A stretch of DNA of 44,489 nt from Dehalococcoidia bacterium (GTDB taxonomy: Bacteria; Chloroflexota; Dehalococcoidia; Lucifugimonadales; UBA1123). Every line of letters starts with the position of its first letter. Position 1 is the stretch's first letter. Location: the NCBI GenBank assembly GCA_021295915.1, contig JAGWBK010000018.1, forward strand, positions 1 through 44,489, given 5' to 3'. Positions 24,089 to 32,088 of this stretch are shown here, piece after piece. A program made the position numbers and the translations under genes. The notes under the pieces are model-generated. The model saw only the letters and a list, made by a program, of their open reading frames with translations, made no database searches and was not told where the DNA came from.

Positions 24089-24118
24089 TTGACACCAATT
24101 TCCGCCGATCACTATAAT
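24089..24118 (+). promoter_or_regulatory. Consensus promoter of the rpmH-rnpA-yidD-yidC-jag cluster
   Basis: Perfect TTGACA (24089-24094), 18-bp spacer, perfect TATAAT (24113-24118), 25 bases before the rpmH start codon. It is the only promoter in the window with both hexamers at full consensus. Confidence 0.85.
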
Positions 24119-24143
24119 TCGTTGGATTTAAGGTTGAATTAAT

Positions 24144-24284
24144 ATGCCAAAAAGAACGTACCAACCTCGCAACAGACGCCGTGCCCGAGTGCACGGATTT
24201 AGGTCCAGGATGCGAACCAAGTCCGGCCGCAACGTCCTCAAGCGGAGGATGTTCAAGGGCCGTCACAAGTTGACGGTTTTGTAG
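24144..24284 (+). CDS. rpmH: 50S ribosomal protein L34
   Basis: 46 residues: starts [20 protein letters not shown] and ends in [15 protein letters not shown], the standard L34 sequence with its TxQP motif, very basic composition and usual length. It is a component of the large ribosomal subunit. It sits directly behind a consensus promoter and ahead of rnpA, the conserved bacterial order. dnaA, often found upstream of rpmH, is not here; a thioredoxin-like gene takes that place. Confidence 0.97.
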   Translation: MPKRTYQPRNRRRARVHGFRSRMRTKSGRNVLKRRMFKGRHKLTVL

Positions 24285-24363
24285 GACTCCATTCCATGCC
24301 GACTCTGACCGAACACTCTGCATCCGCCTGTACGTCAGCACTCAGTCGTTTTCTTCAGGGTGG

Positions 24364-24711
24364 GTGACTCTGAAGCGGGCCAACAGGCTGAGGAAGACTT
24401 CAGACTTCGCGGCTGTGAGGAGGGGAGGCAGAAGTTGGGCGGATTCCATGCTCGTTCTGAACGCCCTTCCAAATGACGCACAAGCATCTCGTTTTGGGTT
24501 TGCTGTGAGCAAGCGGCTTGGAAATGCGGTTGAGCGCAACCGGATACGCCGTCGCCTGAAGGCGGCGCTTGCCTCGGCAGATGTGAAGTGCGGATGGGAT
24601 GTGGTGGTGGTTGCCAGACAGCGCGCACGGTACGCCGGCTACCACTCACTGGAAGGCTCGATCAATCGGCTGCTGCAGCGGGCAGAGCTGATTAGGCGGC
24701 CGTGCAGATGA
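24364..24711 (+). CDS. rnpA: Ribonuclease P protein component
   Basis: 115 residues starting at GTG 24364. [37 protein letters not shown] and the RNR-type motif [11 protein letters not shown] are diagnostic; the length is normal. The protein binds RNase P RNA and helps it cleave the 5' leader of pre-tRNAs. The stop codon overlaps the yidD start (ATGA), so the two are translationally coupled. Confidence 0.96.
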   Translation: MTLKRANRLRKTSDFAAVRRGGRSWADSMLVLNALPNDAQASRFGFAVSKRLGNAVERNRIRRRLKAALASADVKCGWDVVVVARQRARYAGYHSLEGSINRLLQRAELIRRPCR

Positions 24712-24920
24712 TAAAGAATTCTGCTCTTCGGGCAATACGAATCTACCAGTCCGCGGTATCCCCCTACCTGCCGTCGGTCTGCAGGCATTTCCCCACCTGT
24801 TCGGAGTATGCTCACGAAGCAATAAGCAGGTACGGCCTTCCCAGGGGCTCTTGGCTGGTAGCTAAGAGACTGGGACGGTGCCGCCCCTTAGGGACCAGTG
24901 GATATGATCCAGTGCCTTGA
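24708..24920 (+). CDS. yidD: Membrane protein insertion efficiency factor YidD
   Basis: 70 residues. An N-terminal amphipathic helix ([18 protein letters not shown]) precedes the conserved [19 protein letters not shown] and GTSGYDPVP. YidD is a small inner-membrane-associated protein that assists YidC-dependent insertion. The ATG at 24708 overlaps the rnpA stop codon; a GTG two codons earlier is an alternative. The usual successor yidC is displaced by one gene, a PQQ-propeller lipoprotein. Confidence 0.95.
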   Translation: MIKNSALRAIRIYQSAVSPYLPSVCRHFPTCSEYAHEAISRYGLPRGSWLVAKRLGRCRPLGTSGYDPVP

Positions 24921-24960
24921 ATCTGGCCGGGACTCAGGTCCTGATGGCGCTCAGAACGGC

Positions 24961-26145
24961 ATGATTATCATGACTTCACACCACAACTTCAAAAGAGAAT
25001 CTGTCCTGACCAGATCACTGGTCGGAGGCTTGATCTTCGTGTCGATGTGCATCCTGCTAGTAGGGTGCTCCAGGATTGGCACGCCACAGGGTTGGTCATC
25101 TGGCAGCGTATCCGGGGACAGCCTGTTTATAGGCACCATGGAAGGTGAGTTGCTCTCGTTGGACAAGAATACTGGCGATGTCTTCTGGAGACGCCAGATT
25201 CCCACTGATGAGGACACCGACCGTGCTATTTACGGAAGACCCGCTGTCACGGATAGTGCAGTCTTCGTAGGCGGCTATGAAGGAAGCCTATACGCCTACG
25301 ATAGGCAGGGAGACCTTCTGTGGCAGGAGCCACTTCCCGGCAAAATAGTCGGTGGGCCTACGGTTGACGCGAATCGAATCCTGATTGGCACAGGCAACGT
25401 ATCATCTGCAGATGGGTCAGGGGGAGCTCTCCACGCTATAGACATAGAGTCCAACGACCCGGTGTGGACTTATCATACCGATGGCCCAGTGTGGTCGACG
25501 CCCGCCGTCGCAAATGGAGTTGTGCTGGTAGGAACGCTTGATCACAGTGTGTACGCAGTCAATAGCGAAGATGGCTCAGAGAAGTGGCGATTCAAATCTG
25601 GTGGGGCGGTGACTTCTGGCATAGTAGTGGCAGAAGGACGAGCTGTATTCGGGAGCTTCGACGGCACGCTGTACGCGTTGGACGTTGAATCGGGCAACCT
25701 GGTATGGCGATTCGATGGTGCATCAAATTGGTATTGGTCAGCCCCACTGATAGTCGATGGCGTAGTTTACGCCCCTTCTCTTGACGGTAATCTATATGCT
25801 CTCGATATTGATACAGGCGACCTGTCGTGGGTGTTCGACACCGAGGGAGGTCAGCTCGTTGGTAGTCCTGCCGTGATCAACGAGTTGCTGGCAGTTCCTG
25901 TCGCTGACGGAGGAGATTCCCGAATAGAGCTCTTGGAGCCGAACGGGAGTAGGGTCTCGGATTGCGCCACTAAGAGCGACGTTCGTACTTCGATAGAGGT
26001 AGATGGCGACCTGATATACTTTGGTGCTAATGACAGCACTATCAGAGCATTACGAGTTAAGGCAAGTGGTAACCCCGATGAAGAATGGGTCATCGTTACC
26101 AACGAAGATGACCCCCATCCTTCCGGCCGGTCCCCGGACTGCTAG
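24961..26145 (+). CDS. PQQ-repeat beta-propeller lipoprotein (BamB-like) inside the yidC operon
   Basis: About 394 residues. A signal peptide ends in the lipobox MCILLVGC. Then at least seven propeller repeats with the PQQ/BamB signature, such as GSLYAYDRQGDLLW, HSVYAVNSEDGSEKWRF, GTLYALDVESGNLVWRF and GNLYALDIDTGDLSWVF. BamB in diderm bacteria is a scaffold of the outer-membrane BAM complex; in a lineage expected to be monoderm a scaffold role on the outer face of the cytoplasmic membrane is more likely. The gene lies between yidD and yidC, 13 bases before yidC. Start assigned at ATG 24961 (ATG 24970 equally possible). Confidence 0.85.
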   Translation: MIIMTSHHNFKRESVLTRSLVGGLIFVSMCILLVGCSRIGTPQGWSSGSVSGDSLFIGTMEGELLSLDKNTGDVFWRRQIPTDEDTDRAIYGRPAVTDSAVFVGGYEGSLYAYDRQGDLLWQEPLPGKIVGGPTVDANRILIGTGNVSSADGSGGALHAIDIESNDPVWTYHTDGPVWSTPAVANGVVLVGTLDHSVYAVNSEDGSEKWRFKSGGAVTSGIVVAEGRAVFGSFDGTLYALDVESGNLVWRFDGASNWYWSAPLIVDGVVYAPSLDGNLYALDIDTGDLSWVFDTEGGQLVGSPAVINELLAVPVADGGDSRIELLEPNGSRVSDCATKSDVRTSIEVDGDLIYFGANDSTIRALRVKASGNPDEEWVIVTNEDDPHPSGRSPDC

Positions 26146-26158
26146 TTAGGGGCAACGT

Positions 26159-27091
26159 TTGGACTTTTCCTTTTTCCTAGACACATGGAACCTCGTGATC
26201 ATCCAGCCGATGATCAACGGGCTGGTCCTGCTCTACTACTACCTGCTCGCTGACTTCGGTATTGCGATAATTGCCTTCACTCTGCTGGTCAGGCTCGTGA
26301 TGATCCCGCTTACGGTGAAGCAGAGCCGCCAGATCAAGGCCATGAGCGCGCTTCAGCCCATGATGAAGGAGATCCAGGAGAAGCATAAGGGCGATAGGCA
26401 GCGAGCTTCTCAGGAGACCATGAAGCTCTACCGGGAACAGGGTGTTAACCCTCTTGGCTGCCTGGGTCCGATGTTCATTCAGTTTCCCATCTGGATTGGT
26501 CTTTACCAGTCGATCATTCAGACTGTTCCCTCCAACCCTGAGAGTCTCGTAGGCCTGTCGCGCCATCTCTACGACTGGCTGCCACAGGTCAATGGCGTCA
26601 TACCCATCGACAGCAACTTCCTGTGGATGGACCTGGCTCGGCCGGATCCGACCCCGTTTGTGATGCCTATTCTCGTCGGAGTATCGATGTGGGTCATGCA
26701 GAAGATGACCACCATGCCCACCGCCGACGAACGACAGGCGTCCACAAATAGAATGATGCTGTGGATGATGCCTGCAATGTTCGGGTTCTTCACCCTGAAC
26801 TTCCCCAGTGGGCTGGCGCTCTATTGGGTAGTCTCGAACGTCGTTGGCCTTGTCATTCAGGGCTTTGTGACCGGTTGGGACCCCATCATTAACCTGTTCA
26901 AGTTCGGGCGCGGGAAGTCCGACGAGGCTGCTGCCGTTGCGGCGCAGTCGGCACCCGCCCTAGTTTCACCTGTTGAGGAGACAACCGATGCGGGAGATCG
27001 AGATATCAGCCAGAACGGTAGAAGAAGCAATCGAAATCGCTCTAAAGGAACTAGACGCAGATCGCGTCGACGTAGAGGTGGACGTCGTTAA
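26159..27091 (+). CDS. yidC: Membrane protein insertase YidC/Oxa1 family
   Basis: 310 residues of the short (Gram-positive/Oxa1-type) form without the large periplasmic domain. LLVRLVMIPLTVKQSRQIKAM with the conserved groove Arg, ALQPMMKEIQEKHKGD, NPLGCLGPMFIQFPIWIGLY and FPSGLALYWVVSNVVG are family blocks, with about five membrane spans. It inserts membrane proteins with or without SecYEG. The C-terminal ~30 residues are extremely basic (RSKGTRRRSRRRRGGRR), as in Oxa1-type ribosome-binding tails; this tail is encoded in a second frame over the first 104 bases of jag. Start is TTG at 26159. Confidence 0.95.
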   Translation: MDFSFFLDTWNLVIIQPMINGLVLLYYYLLADFGIAIIAFTLLVRLVMIPLTVKQSRQIKAMSALQPMMKEIQEKHKGDRQRASQETMKLYREQGVNPLGCLGPMFIQFPIWIGLYQSIIQTVPSNPESLVGLSRHLYDWLPQVNGVIPIDSNFLWMDLARPDPTPFVMPILVGVSMWVMQKMTTMPTADERQASTNRMMLWMMPAMFGFFTLNFPSGLALYWVVSNVVGLVIQGFVTGWDPIINLFKFGRGKSDEAAAVAAQSAPALVSPVEETTDAGDRDISQNGRRSNRNRSKGTRRRSRRRRGGRR

Positions 27092-27623
27092 TCGCGGGAA
27101 GTCGGGAATTCTTGGAATAGGTTCCGAGCCCGCTGTAGTTAGAGTATCCGCCATTGAATCAGCCCCTGATAGCGTGACGGTCGCCTCAAGCGTGATTCAG
27201 ACCCTCATTGACCATCTGGACGCGGACGTTGTTCTAACCCTCAAGCAAGTCCATAACGATGACCTGGATGGACCGATCTTCGAGATCGAAGGCGATGATG
27301 CGGGCCTCCTAATCGGACGCAAGGGCGAGACTCTTAAGACCCTCCAGTTCCTGGTCAGATACGTTGTCAGCCATAAGCTCGACGAACGGGTCAACTTGAT
27401 GATCGACGTCGAAGGCTACCAGCAACGGCGCCATCAGTCCTTGGAGAACATGGCCCACCGCGTGGCTCGACGCGTATCGGATACCGGGCGCTCCATCACC
27501 CTGGAGCCCATGCCTGCCAATGAACGCCGGATTGTGCACATTGCCCTGTCTGACCATCCCGGGGTGACCACAGAAAGCACTGGATTCGGCGATTCGCGTC
27601 AGGTCACAGTCGAGCCCAGTTGA
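26988..27623 (+). CDS. jag: Jag/KhpB RNA-binding protein
   Basis: 211 residues with the three expected parts: Jag_N (EISARTVEEAIEIALKELDA ... GKSGILGIG, 1-45), a KH domain with the GxxG-type loop IGRKGETLKTLQFLV (~105-120) and a C-terminal R3H domain (RRHQSLENMAHRVARRV ... MPANERRIVHIAL). Jag/KhpB is a cytoplasmic RNA chaperone linked to cell-division and envelope control. ATG 26988 is chosen because GAGGAG lies seven bases upstream and it matches the normal Jag_N start. It overlaps the end of yidC by 104 bases in another frame. Confidence 0.94.
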   Translation: MREIEISARTVEEAIEIALKELDADRVDVEVDVVNRGKSGILGIGSEPAVVRVSAIESAPDSVTVASSVIQTLIDHLDADVVLTLKQVHNDDLDGPIFEIEGDDAGLLIGRKGETLKTLQFLVRYVVSHKLDERVNLMIDVEGYQQRRHQSLENMAHRVARRVSDTGRSITLEPMPANERRIVHIALSDHPGVTTESTGFGDSRQVTVEPS

Positions 27624-27642
27624 ACCTGAATCGGGGTCATCA

Positions 27643-28404
27643 ATGACGGCCTCCTTAGACATCGCCGGACGAGTTGCCTCGATTTCACTCAATAGGCCAG
27701 ATACCGGCAACCTGATTGACTTCGGGCTCGCATATACGCTTGCCGATCTGGCCAGCGAAGTCAGACAGGATGACGATGTCTGGGTCGTCGTGGTCAAGGC
27801 AGAAGGCCCGGACTTCTGCCAGGGCACTGACCCTGAAGCTCTTTCCGCAGTGGCCTTGGATGACACTCGGCTCGCCGATCTGAGAGTCGCACAGTCGATT
27901 GCCGCTATAGAGAAGCCAGTTGTGTGCTCCTTACAGGGAAGCGTCAACGATCAGGGTTTTGAAATAGCCCTTGCATGTGATCTGCGAATTGCAGACTCAG
28001 ACGCGACCTTTTCGATGCGCCAGGTCCAATCAGGGGGAATGCCCTGGGATGGCGGCACCCAGCGCCTGCCTCGCATCGTAGGTCGGTCCAGGGCTGTTGA
28101 GCTTCTGATGACAGGCAGGACACTAGAGGCGAACGAGGCAAGAGCGATTGGCCTGCTGAACGAAATCGTCGAGCCTGGTGATGCAACCCGTCGGGCACTT
28201 GAACTGGCGGAGACTATGGCATCGCACGGACCGACAGCGCTTCGATACGTCAAGGAAGCAGTGCTGGCCGGCTCCGACGGCTCTCTCACCTCAGGACTGA
28301 GACTCGAAGCCGATCTCAGCTTCCTTCTCCAGTCCACGAGCGACAGGCACGAGGGCATCTCATCGTTCCTGGAGCGTCGAGCCCCGGAATTCAGTGGTGA
28401 GTAG
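27643..28404 (+). CDS. Crotonase (enoyl-CoA hydratase/isomerase) family protein with altered catalytic Glu
   Basis: 253 residues. The crotonase fold is shown by ISLNRPDTGNLID, the oxyanion-hole segments (VVVVKAEGPDFCQGTDPEAL and ACDLRIADSDATFSMRQV) and GGTQRLPRIVGRSRAVELLMTG. In the classical hydratase the first catalytic Glu lies in a PEIxxG motif; here the corresponding segment is MRQVQSGGMP, with Gln in place of that Glu, while the second Glu (in AVELL) is present. Simple hydratase activity is therefore doubtful. It begins 19 bases after jag and is followed at 12 bases by a second crotonase, so these are co-transcribed and possibly part of the upstream unit. Confidence 0.85.
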   Translation: MTASLDIAGRVASISLNRPDTGNLIDFGLAYTLADLASEVRQDDDVWVVVVKAEGPDFCQGTDPEALSAVALDDTRLADLRVAQSIAAIEKPVVCSLQGSVNDQGFEIALACDLRIADSDATFSMRQVQSGGMPWDGGTQRLPRIVGRSRAVELLMTGRTLEANEARAIGLLNEIVEPGDATRRALELAETMASHGPTALRYVKEAVLAGSDGSLTSGLRLEADLSFLLQSTSDRHEGISSFLERRAPEFSGE

Positions 28405-28416
28405 CAAAGTCCTGCC

Positions 28417-29127
28417 ATGACTGCCGAGCCCACAGTTTTGCTCTCCAAATCGGGTTCCGTGGCGACCGTTACGCTGAATCGCCCCAATGTCATCAATGCA
28501 TTCAACGTACAGATGCGAGATGATCTCTACGCGGCGCTTGAGGCCGTACGGGATGATTCCGAAGTGAAGGCCGTACTCATCACCGGAGCAGGCGACCGGG
28601 GCTTTTGTGCAGGGGCCGATCTGACGGAGTTTGGTACTGCACCCTCACAGACAATCGCACGCCAGGTGCGATGGGAGCGGGACCTTTGGGGCCTGTTCCT
28701 GTCGATTTCCAAGCCGCTCGTGGCTGCGCTCCACGGCTATATCATAGGCTCAGGAGTCGAAATCGCCTGTCTGTGCGACATACGCATTGCGGCTGACAAC
28801 GCGGTCTTCAGGATGCCCGAATCGGCAAGCCAGACGTTGCCTCGCACCATTGGCGTAACTGCTTCAATGGAGATACTTCTCACAAACGACGTCATCTCAG
28901 CCTCGAGAGCCCTGGAAATCGGGCTCGTCCACAAGTTGGTGTCTCGCGACTCGCTGGATGCCTCGGCCGCTGATGCAGCGGACGACTTGGCGAGCTTACC
29001 CAGTGACTCGATCGCAGCCGTCAAGCGAGCGGTACTTGAGGGCATGGATTTCGACTTGGAACGCGGTCTCGACTTGGAGTTGAGACTTGCGAGAATACTC
29101 ATGAGGCGGCAACCCGTCGGTAAGTAG
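28417..29127 (+). CDS. Crotonase (enoyl-CoA hydratase/isomerase) family protein with shortened active-site loop
   Basis: 236 residues. TLNRPNVINAFNVQM, ITGAGDRGFCAGADLTEF and HGYIIGSGVEIACLCDIRIA are canonical crotonase segments with an intact oxyanion hole. After RMPES the chain goes directly to QTLPRTIG, so the usual GxxPxxGG loop between the first catalytic Glu and the next helix is deleted by roughly 6-10 residues. It retains one Glu (PES) and one later Glu (ASMEILL). It probably acts on an acyl-CoA, but hydratase, isomerase or hydrolase cannot be told apart. Paired with the preceding crotonase gene and followed by an acyl-CoA synthetase gene. Confidence 0.85.
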   Translation: MTAEPTVLLSKSGSVATVTLNRPNVINAFNVQMRDDLYAALEAVRDDSEVKAVLITGAGDRGFCAGADLTEFGTAPSQTIARQVRWERDLWGLFLSISKPLVAALHGYIIGSGVEIACLCDIRIAADNAVFRMPESASQTLPRTIGVTASMEILLTNDVISASRALEIGLVHKLVSRDSLDASAADAADDLASLPSDSIAAVKRAVLEGMDFDLERGLDLELRLARILMRRQPVGK

Positions 29128-29157
29128 AATTAGCTACGCAATGGTGGTAATCTTTAG

Positions 29158-29178
29158 TGCGGCTTTTTAGGAGCCGCA
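29158..29178 (+). terminator. Possible weak terminator after the crotonase genes
   Basis: TGCGGCT (29158-29164) pairs with AGCCGCA (29172-29178) around a TTTTAGG loop. Only two T follow the stem, so it may instead be an attenuating or structural hairpin in the leader of the next gene. Confidence 0.35.
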
Positions 29179-29255
29179 TTACTATGTAGGCTGGTAGACA
29201 GCTCATAACGCGGGCAGTCGACGACCGGATTCGTGACAAGGGGAATTGGACCACA

Positions 29256-30818
29256 ATGAATGTATCGGAGTTTCTGGGAATCTCTGCTGCGATCGTTCCC
29301 GATCGTACCGCCCTGGTATTCGAGGGAAAACGCACATCCTTTGAAGAATTGCAGTCCAGGGTTACGCGGCTGGCAAGTGCCCTACAGTCCCTGGGGGTTG
29401 GCGAAGGTGACCGGATAGGAATTGTGCAGGTCAACACCGACGCGGTCGTGGAGACATGCTTCGCCGCCGCCAGGACGGACGGTGTGTTCGTACCGCTCAA
29501 CTTCCGCGCGCGAGGCGACGAAGTATCGTTCATGATCAGGGACTCAGGCCCGAAGGTTCTCCTTGTAGGCTCGAGGTACCTCGATCTTGTTGACTCTATT
29601 GCCGACGAACTCGACTCCGTAGAGCATTACATTTCGCTCGATGAACCCAGAGACGGTTGGCTTTCGTATGAAGATTTGCTTGCAAACGCGGTTGAAGAAG
29701 AATTGTGGCCGACTACCGCCGAGGATGACCTCGCCGTACTCCTGTTCACCTCAGGCACAACGAGCTACCCCAAGGGCGTAATGCTGACCCACAACAGCTT
29801 CGCTTCTTACATCCTCAGTCACGTGACTCCCGCCGATCCGGAAGTTGATGAACGCAACATTCTCACAGTGCCCCTGTACCACATCGCGGGGATGCAGGCG
29901 ATGATCAGCGCTGTGTACGGTGGCAGGACGCTGATAATCCAGAGGCAGTTCGAAGCCAGCCAGTGGATGGACCTGGTTCAGACAGAGCGTGTCGATCGCG
30001 CCATGATGGTGCCGACAATGCTCAAGATGCTGATAGACCACGAAGAGTTCGAACAGCGCGACCTCAGTAGCCTGAGCGTAATCACGTACGGCGCGGCCCC
30101 GATGCCAGTCGAGGTCATCAAGCAGGCAATAAGCGTGCTCCCGGGTGTTCAGTTCATCAACGCCTTCGGACAGACCGAGACTGCTGCGACGATCACAATG
30201 CTCCCGCCGGACGACCATGTGCTAGACGGCTCCGAGGAAGAAGTTGAGCGCAAGCTCAGACGGCTCAGCTCAATCGGAAAGCCCTTGGAAGACGTCGAGG
30301 TGCGCATCGTCAACGAGCATGCCGATGACGTCGCTATTGGTGAAACGGGCGAAATTGTCGCTCGAGGCCAGCGGCTGATGAAGGGTTACTGGCACCAGGA
30401 CTCGAGTACCGAAGAGACAATCAGGGATGGTTGGCTCTACACCGGTGACCTTGGTTATTGGGACGAGGACGGTTACATCTTCCTGGCCGGCAGGGCCAGG
30501 GACTTCATCAAGCGCGGCGGAGAAATGATCTCCCCTGAAGAAGTTGAGCAGGTACTCCACTCACACCCGGACATCGAAGAAGCGGCGATTATCGGCGTGG
30601 AAGACATCAGCTGGGGCGAACGTGTGAGAGCCGTTGTCGTAGCCAAGGGCGGTCGCGACGTCGACGAGCATGAAGTAATCGAGTATTGTCGGGAGAGGCT
30701 CGCTAGCTACAAGAGGCCCGAGTCGGTTGTAGTAGTTGGTGAGTTGCCACGGAACCCGATGGGCAAGGTCCTGAAGAGGATACTCAGGGAAGAGCACAAC
30801 GCCCCTATAGAGGCGTAG
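29256..30818 (+). CDS. Acyl-CoA synthetase (AMP-forming, ANL superfamily)
   Basis: 520 residues. The phosphate loop LLFTSGTTSYPKGVMLTH (~165), A5 motif NAFGQTETAA (~305), WLYTGDLGYWDEDGYIFLAGR (~390) and the hinge/A10 lysine region NPMGKVLKRILREE complete a standard fatty/carboxylic acid-CoA ligase. It converts an acid to acyl-CoA via acyl-AMP; the chain-length preference is not readable. The upstream neighbours are two crotonase-family genes, suggesting shared acyl-CoA metabolism. Its last 14 bases overlap the convergent serS gene. An AAGGGG ribosome-binding site precedes ATG 29256. Confidence 0.92.
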   Translation: MNVSEFLGISAAIVPDRTALVFEGKRTSFEELQSRVTRLASALQSLGVGEGDRIGIVQVNTDAVVETCFAAARTDGVFVPLNFRARGDEVSFMIRDSGPKVLLVGSRYLDLVDSIADELDSVEHYISLDEPRDGWLSYEDLLANAVEEELWPTTAEDDLAVLLFTSGTTSYPKGVMLTHNSFASYILSHVTPADPEVDERNILTVPLYHIAGMQAMISAVYGGRTLIIQRQFEASQWMDLVQTERVDRAMMVPTMLKMLIDHEEFEQRDLSSLSVITYGAAPMPVEVIKQAISVLPGVQFINAFGQTETAATITMLPPDDHVLDGSEEEVERKLRRLSSIGKPLEDVEVRIVNEHADDVAIGETGEIVARGQRLMKGYWHQDSSTEETIRDGWLYTGDLGYWDEDGYIFLAGRARDFIKRGGEMISPEEVEQVLHSHPDIEEAAIIGVEDISWGERVRAVVVAKGGRDVDEHEVIEYCRERLASYKRPESVVVVGELPRNPMGKVLKRILREEHNAPIEA

Positions 30819-32076
30819 CGATCCTGTCGAATCCCGTGTGCGGCCTCAGTGCGTCCGGGATGACAACCGATCCGTCTTCCTGCTGGTAGTTCTCCAGTAT
30901 CGAGATCATCACCCTCGGGAGCGCCAGGCCCGAACCGTTAAGCGTGTGGACCAGACGTGGTCTGGCACCCGTCTCCGGCCTGTATCTAACCCTACCCCTG
31001 CGCGCCTGGTAGTCAGTGCAGTTCGAGCATGAGCTAACTTCAAGCCAGCGGTCTGCTCCCGGTGCCCACATCTCGACGTCAAACGCCTTCACCGCCGGAG
31101 ACGCAAGGTCTCCCGTTGATAGCTCGAGTATGCGATAAGGGATCTCCAGCGCCTTCGCCACATCCTCTGCGGCTGCTACGAGTGACTCTAGTTCAGCGCT
31201 TGAATTCTCAGGTGCGACGAACTTGTACATCTCCACCTTGTCGAACTGGTGGACTCGTGTCATGCCGCGCGTGTCCCGACCCGCAGACGTCCTTTCCCGC
31301 CTCCAGCAGGGCGTGTGAGCGACGTAGTACAGCGGCAGGTCGTCCGCAGGCAGGATTTCGCCTCGGTGAAGGCTGGTGATTGCCGCCTCGGCCGTGGGTA
31401 ACAGCCAAAGGTCGTCCTCTTCATCGCGGTACATCTCCTCCCGAAATCCCGGAAGGTGACCGCTGGCGAGCGCTGTGGCGCTGTTCATCATGTACGGGAG
31501 GTAGACTTCGGTATAGCCGTGTTGGTCGACATGCAAGTCGAGCATGAAGGAGATTACTGCTCGCTGGAGCTTTGCACCGAGGCCCTTAAGCACAAAGAAT
31601 CTCGACCCTGCTAGACGCGCCCCACGCTCGAAGTCGGCTATCCCAAGGTTTTCCACGATGTCCCAGTGAGCCTGCGGTTCGAATTCGAACGATGGCAATT
31701 CGCCGACGCGCCTGACCTCGATATTCGCCGAATCGTCTTGCCCAACGGGGGAACTGTCGTCAGGTATGTTCGGCACTGCCATCAATAGGGTATCCAGCTC
31801 TTCATCGATGGTGCGCTGGTTACCTTCAAGCTCACTGATACGCCGTCCGACCTCACGCATCTCTTCGATCAGTTCAGGCGGTCGCTCTTTCGATCGACCG
31901 ATTTGCTGGCTGACCTCGTTGCGCCTCGCGCGCAATTCGTCGATCTGGACGATCGACGACCTGCGGTCCGTGTCCAGTTCGAGGATCCTGTCGATGGCGC
32001 CGGCATCGTAGTCGCGCTTGCGCATCGCCTCGCGCACAGAGTCAGAGTCTCTTCGGATTAGTTCAATCGAGATCAT
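30805..32076 (-). CDS. serS: Seryl-tRNA synthetase
   Basis: 423 residues, normal length. The N-terminal coiled-coil arm (residues ~30-105, for example RSSIVQIDELRARRNEVSQQ) binds the tRNA-Ser variable arm. Class II motifs follow: HTPCWRRERTSAGRDTRGM with HQFDKVEMYKF (motif 2) and VSSCSNCTDYQARR ahead of NGSGLALPRVMISILENYQ (motif 3). It charges tRNA-Ser with serine. It starts 12 bases after the stop of a PLP-enzyme gene on the same strand and is very likely co-transcribed with it. Confidence 0.96.
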   Translation of the reverse strand: MISIELIRRDSDSVREAMRKRDYDAGAIDRILELDTDRRSSIVQIDELRARRNEVSQQIGRSKERPPELIEEMREVGRRISELEGNQRTIDEELDTLLMAVPNIPDDSSPVGQDDSANIEVRRVGELPSFEFEPQAHWDIVENLGIADFERGARLAGSRFFVLKGLGAKLQRAVISFMLDLHVDQHGYTEVYLPYMMNSATALASGHLPGFREEMYRDEEDDLWLLPTAEAAITSLHRGEILPADDLPLYYVAHTPCWRRERTSAGRDTRGMTRVHQFDKVEMYKFVAPENSSAELESLVAAAEDVAKALEIPYRILELSTGDLASPAVKAFDVEMWAPGADRWLEVSSCSNCTDYQARRGRVRYRPETGARPRLVHTLNGSGLALPRVMISILENYQQEDGSVVIPDALRPHTGFDRIATPL

Positions 32077-32088
32077 GACTACTGGCGA

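Noticed and set aside
24001-24143. Replication origin next to rpmH
   Set aside because: No dnaA or dnaN and no clear DnaA-box cluster; only a promoter is evident.
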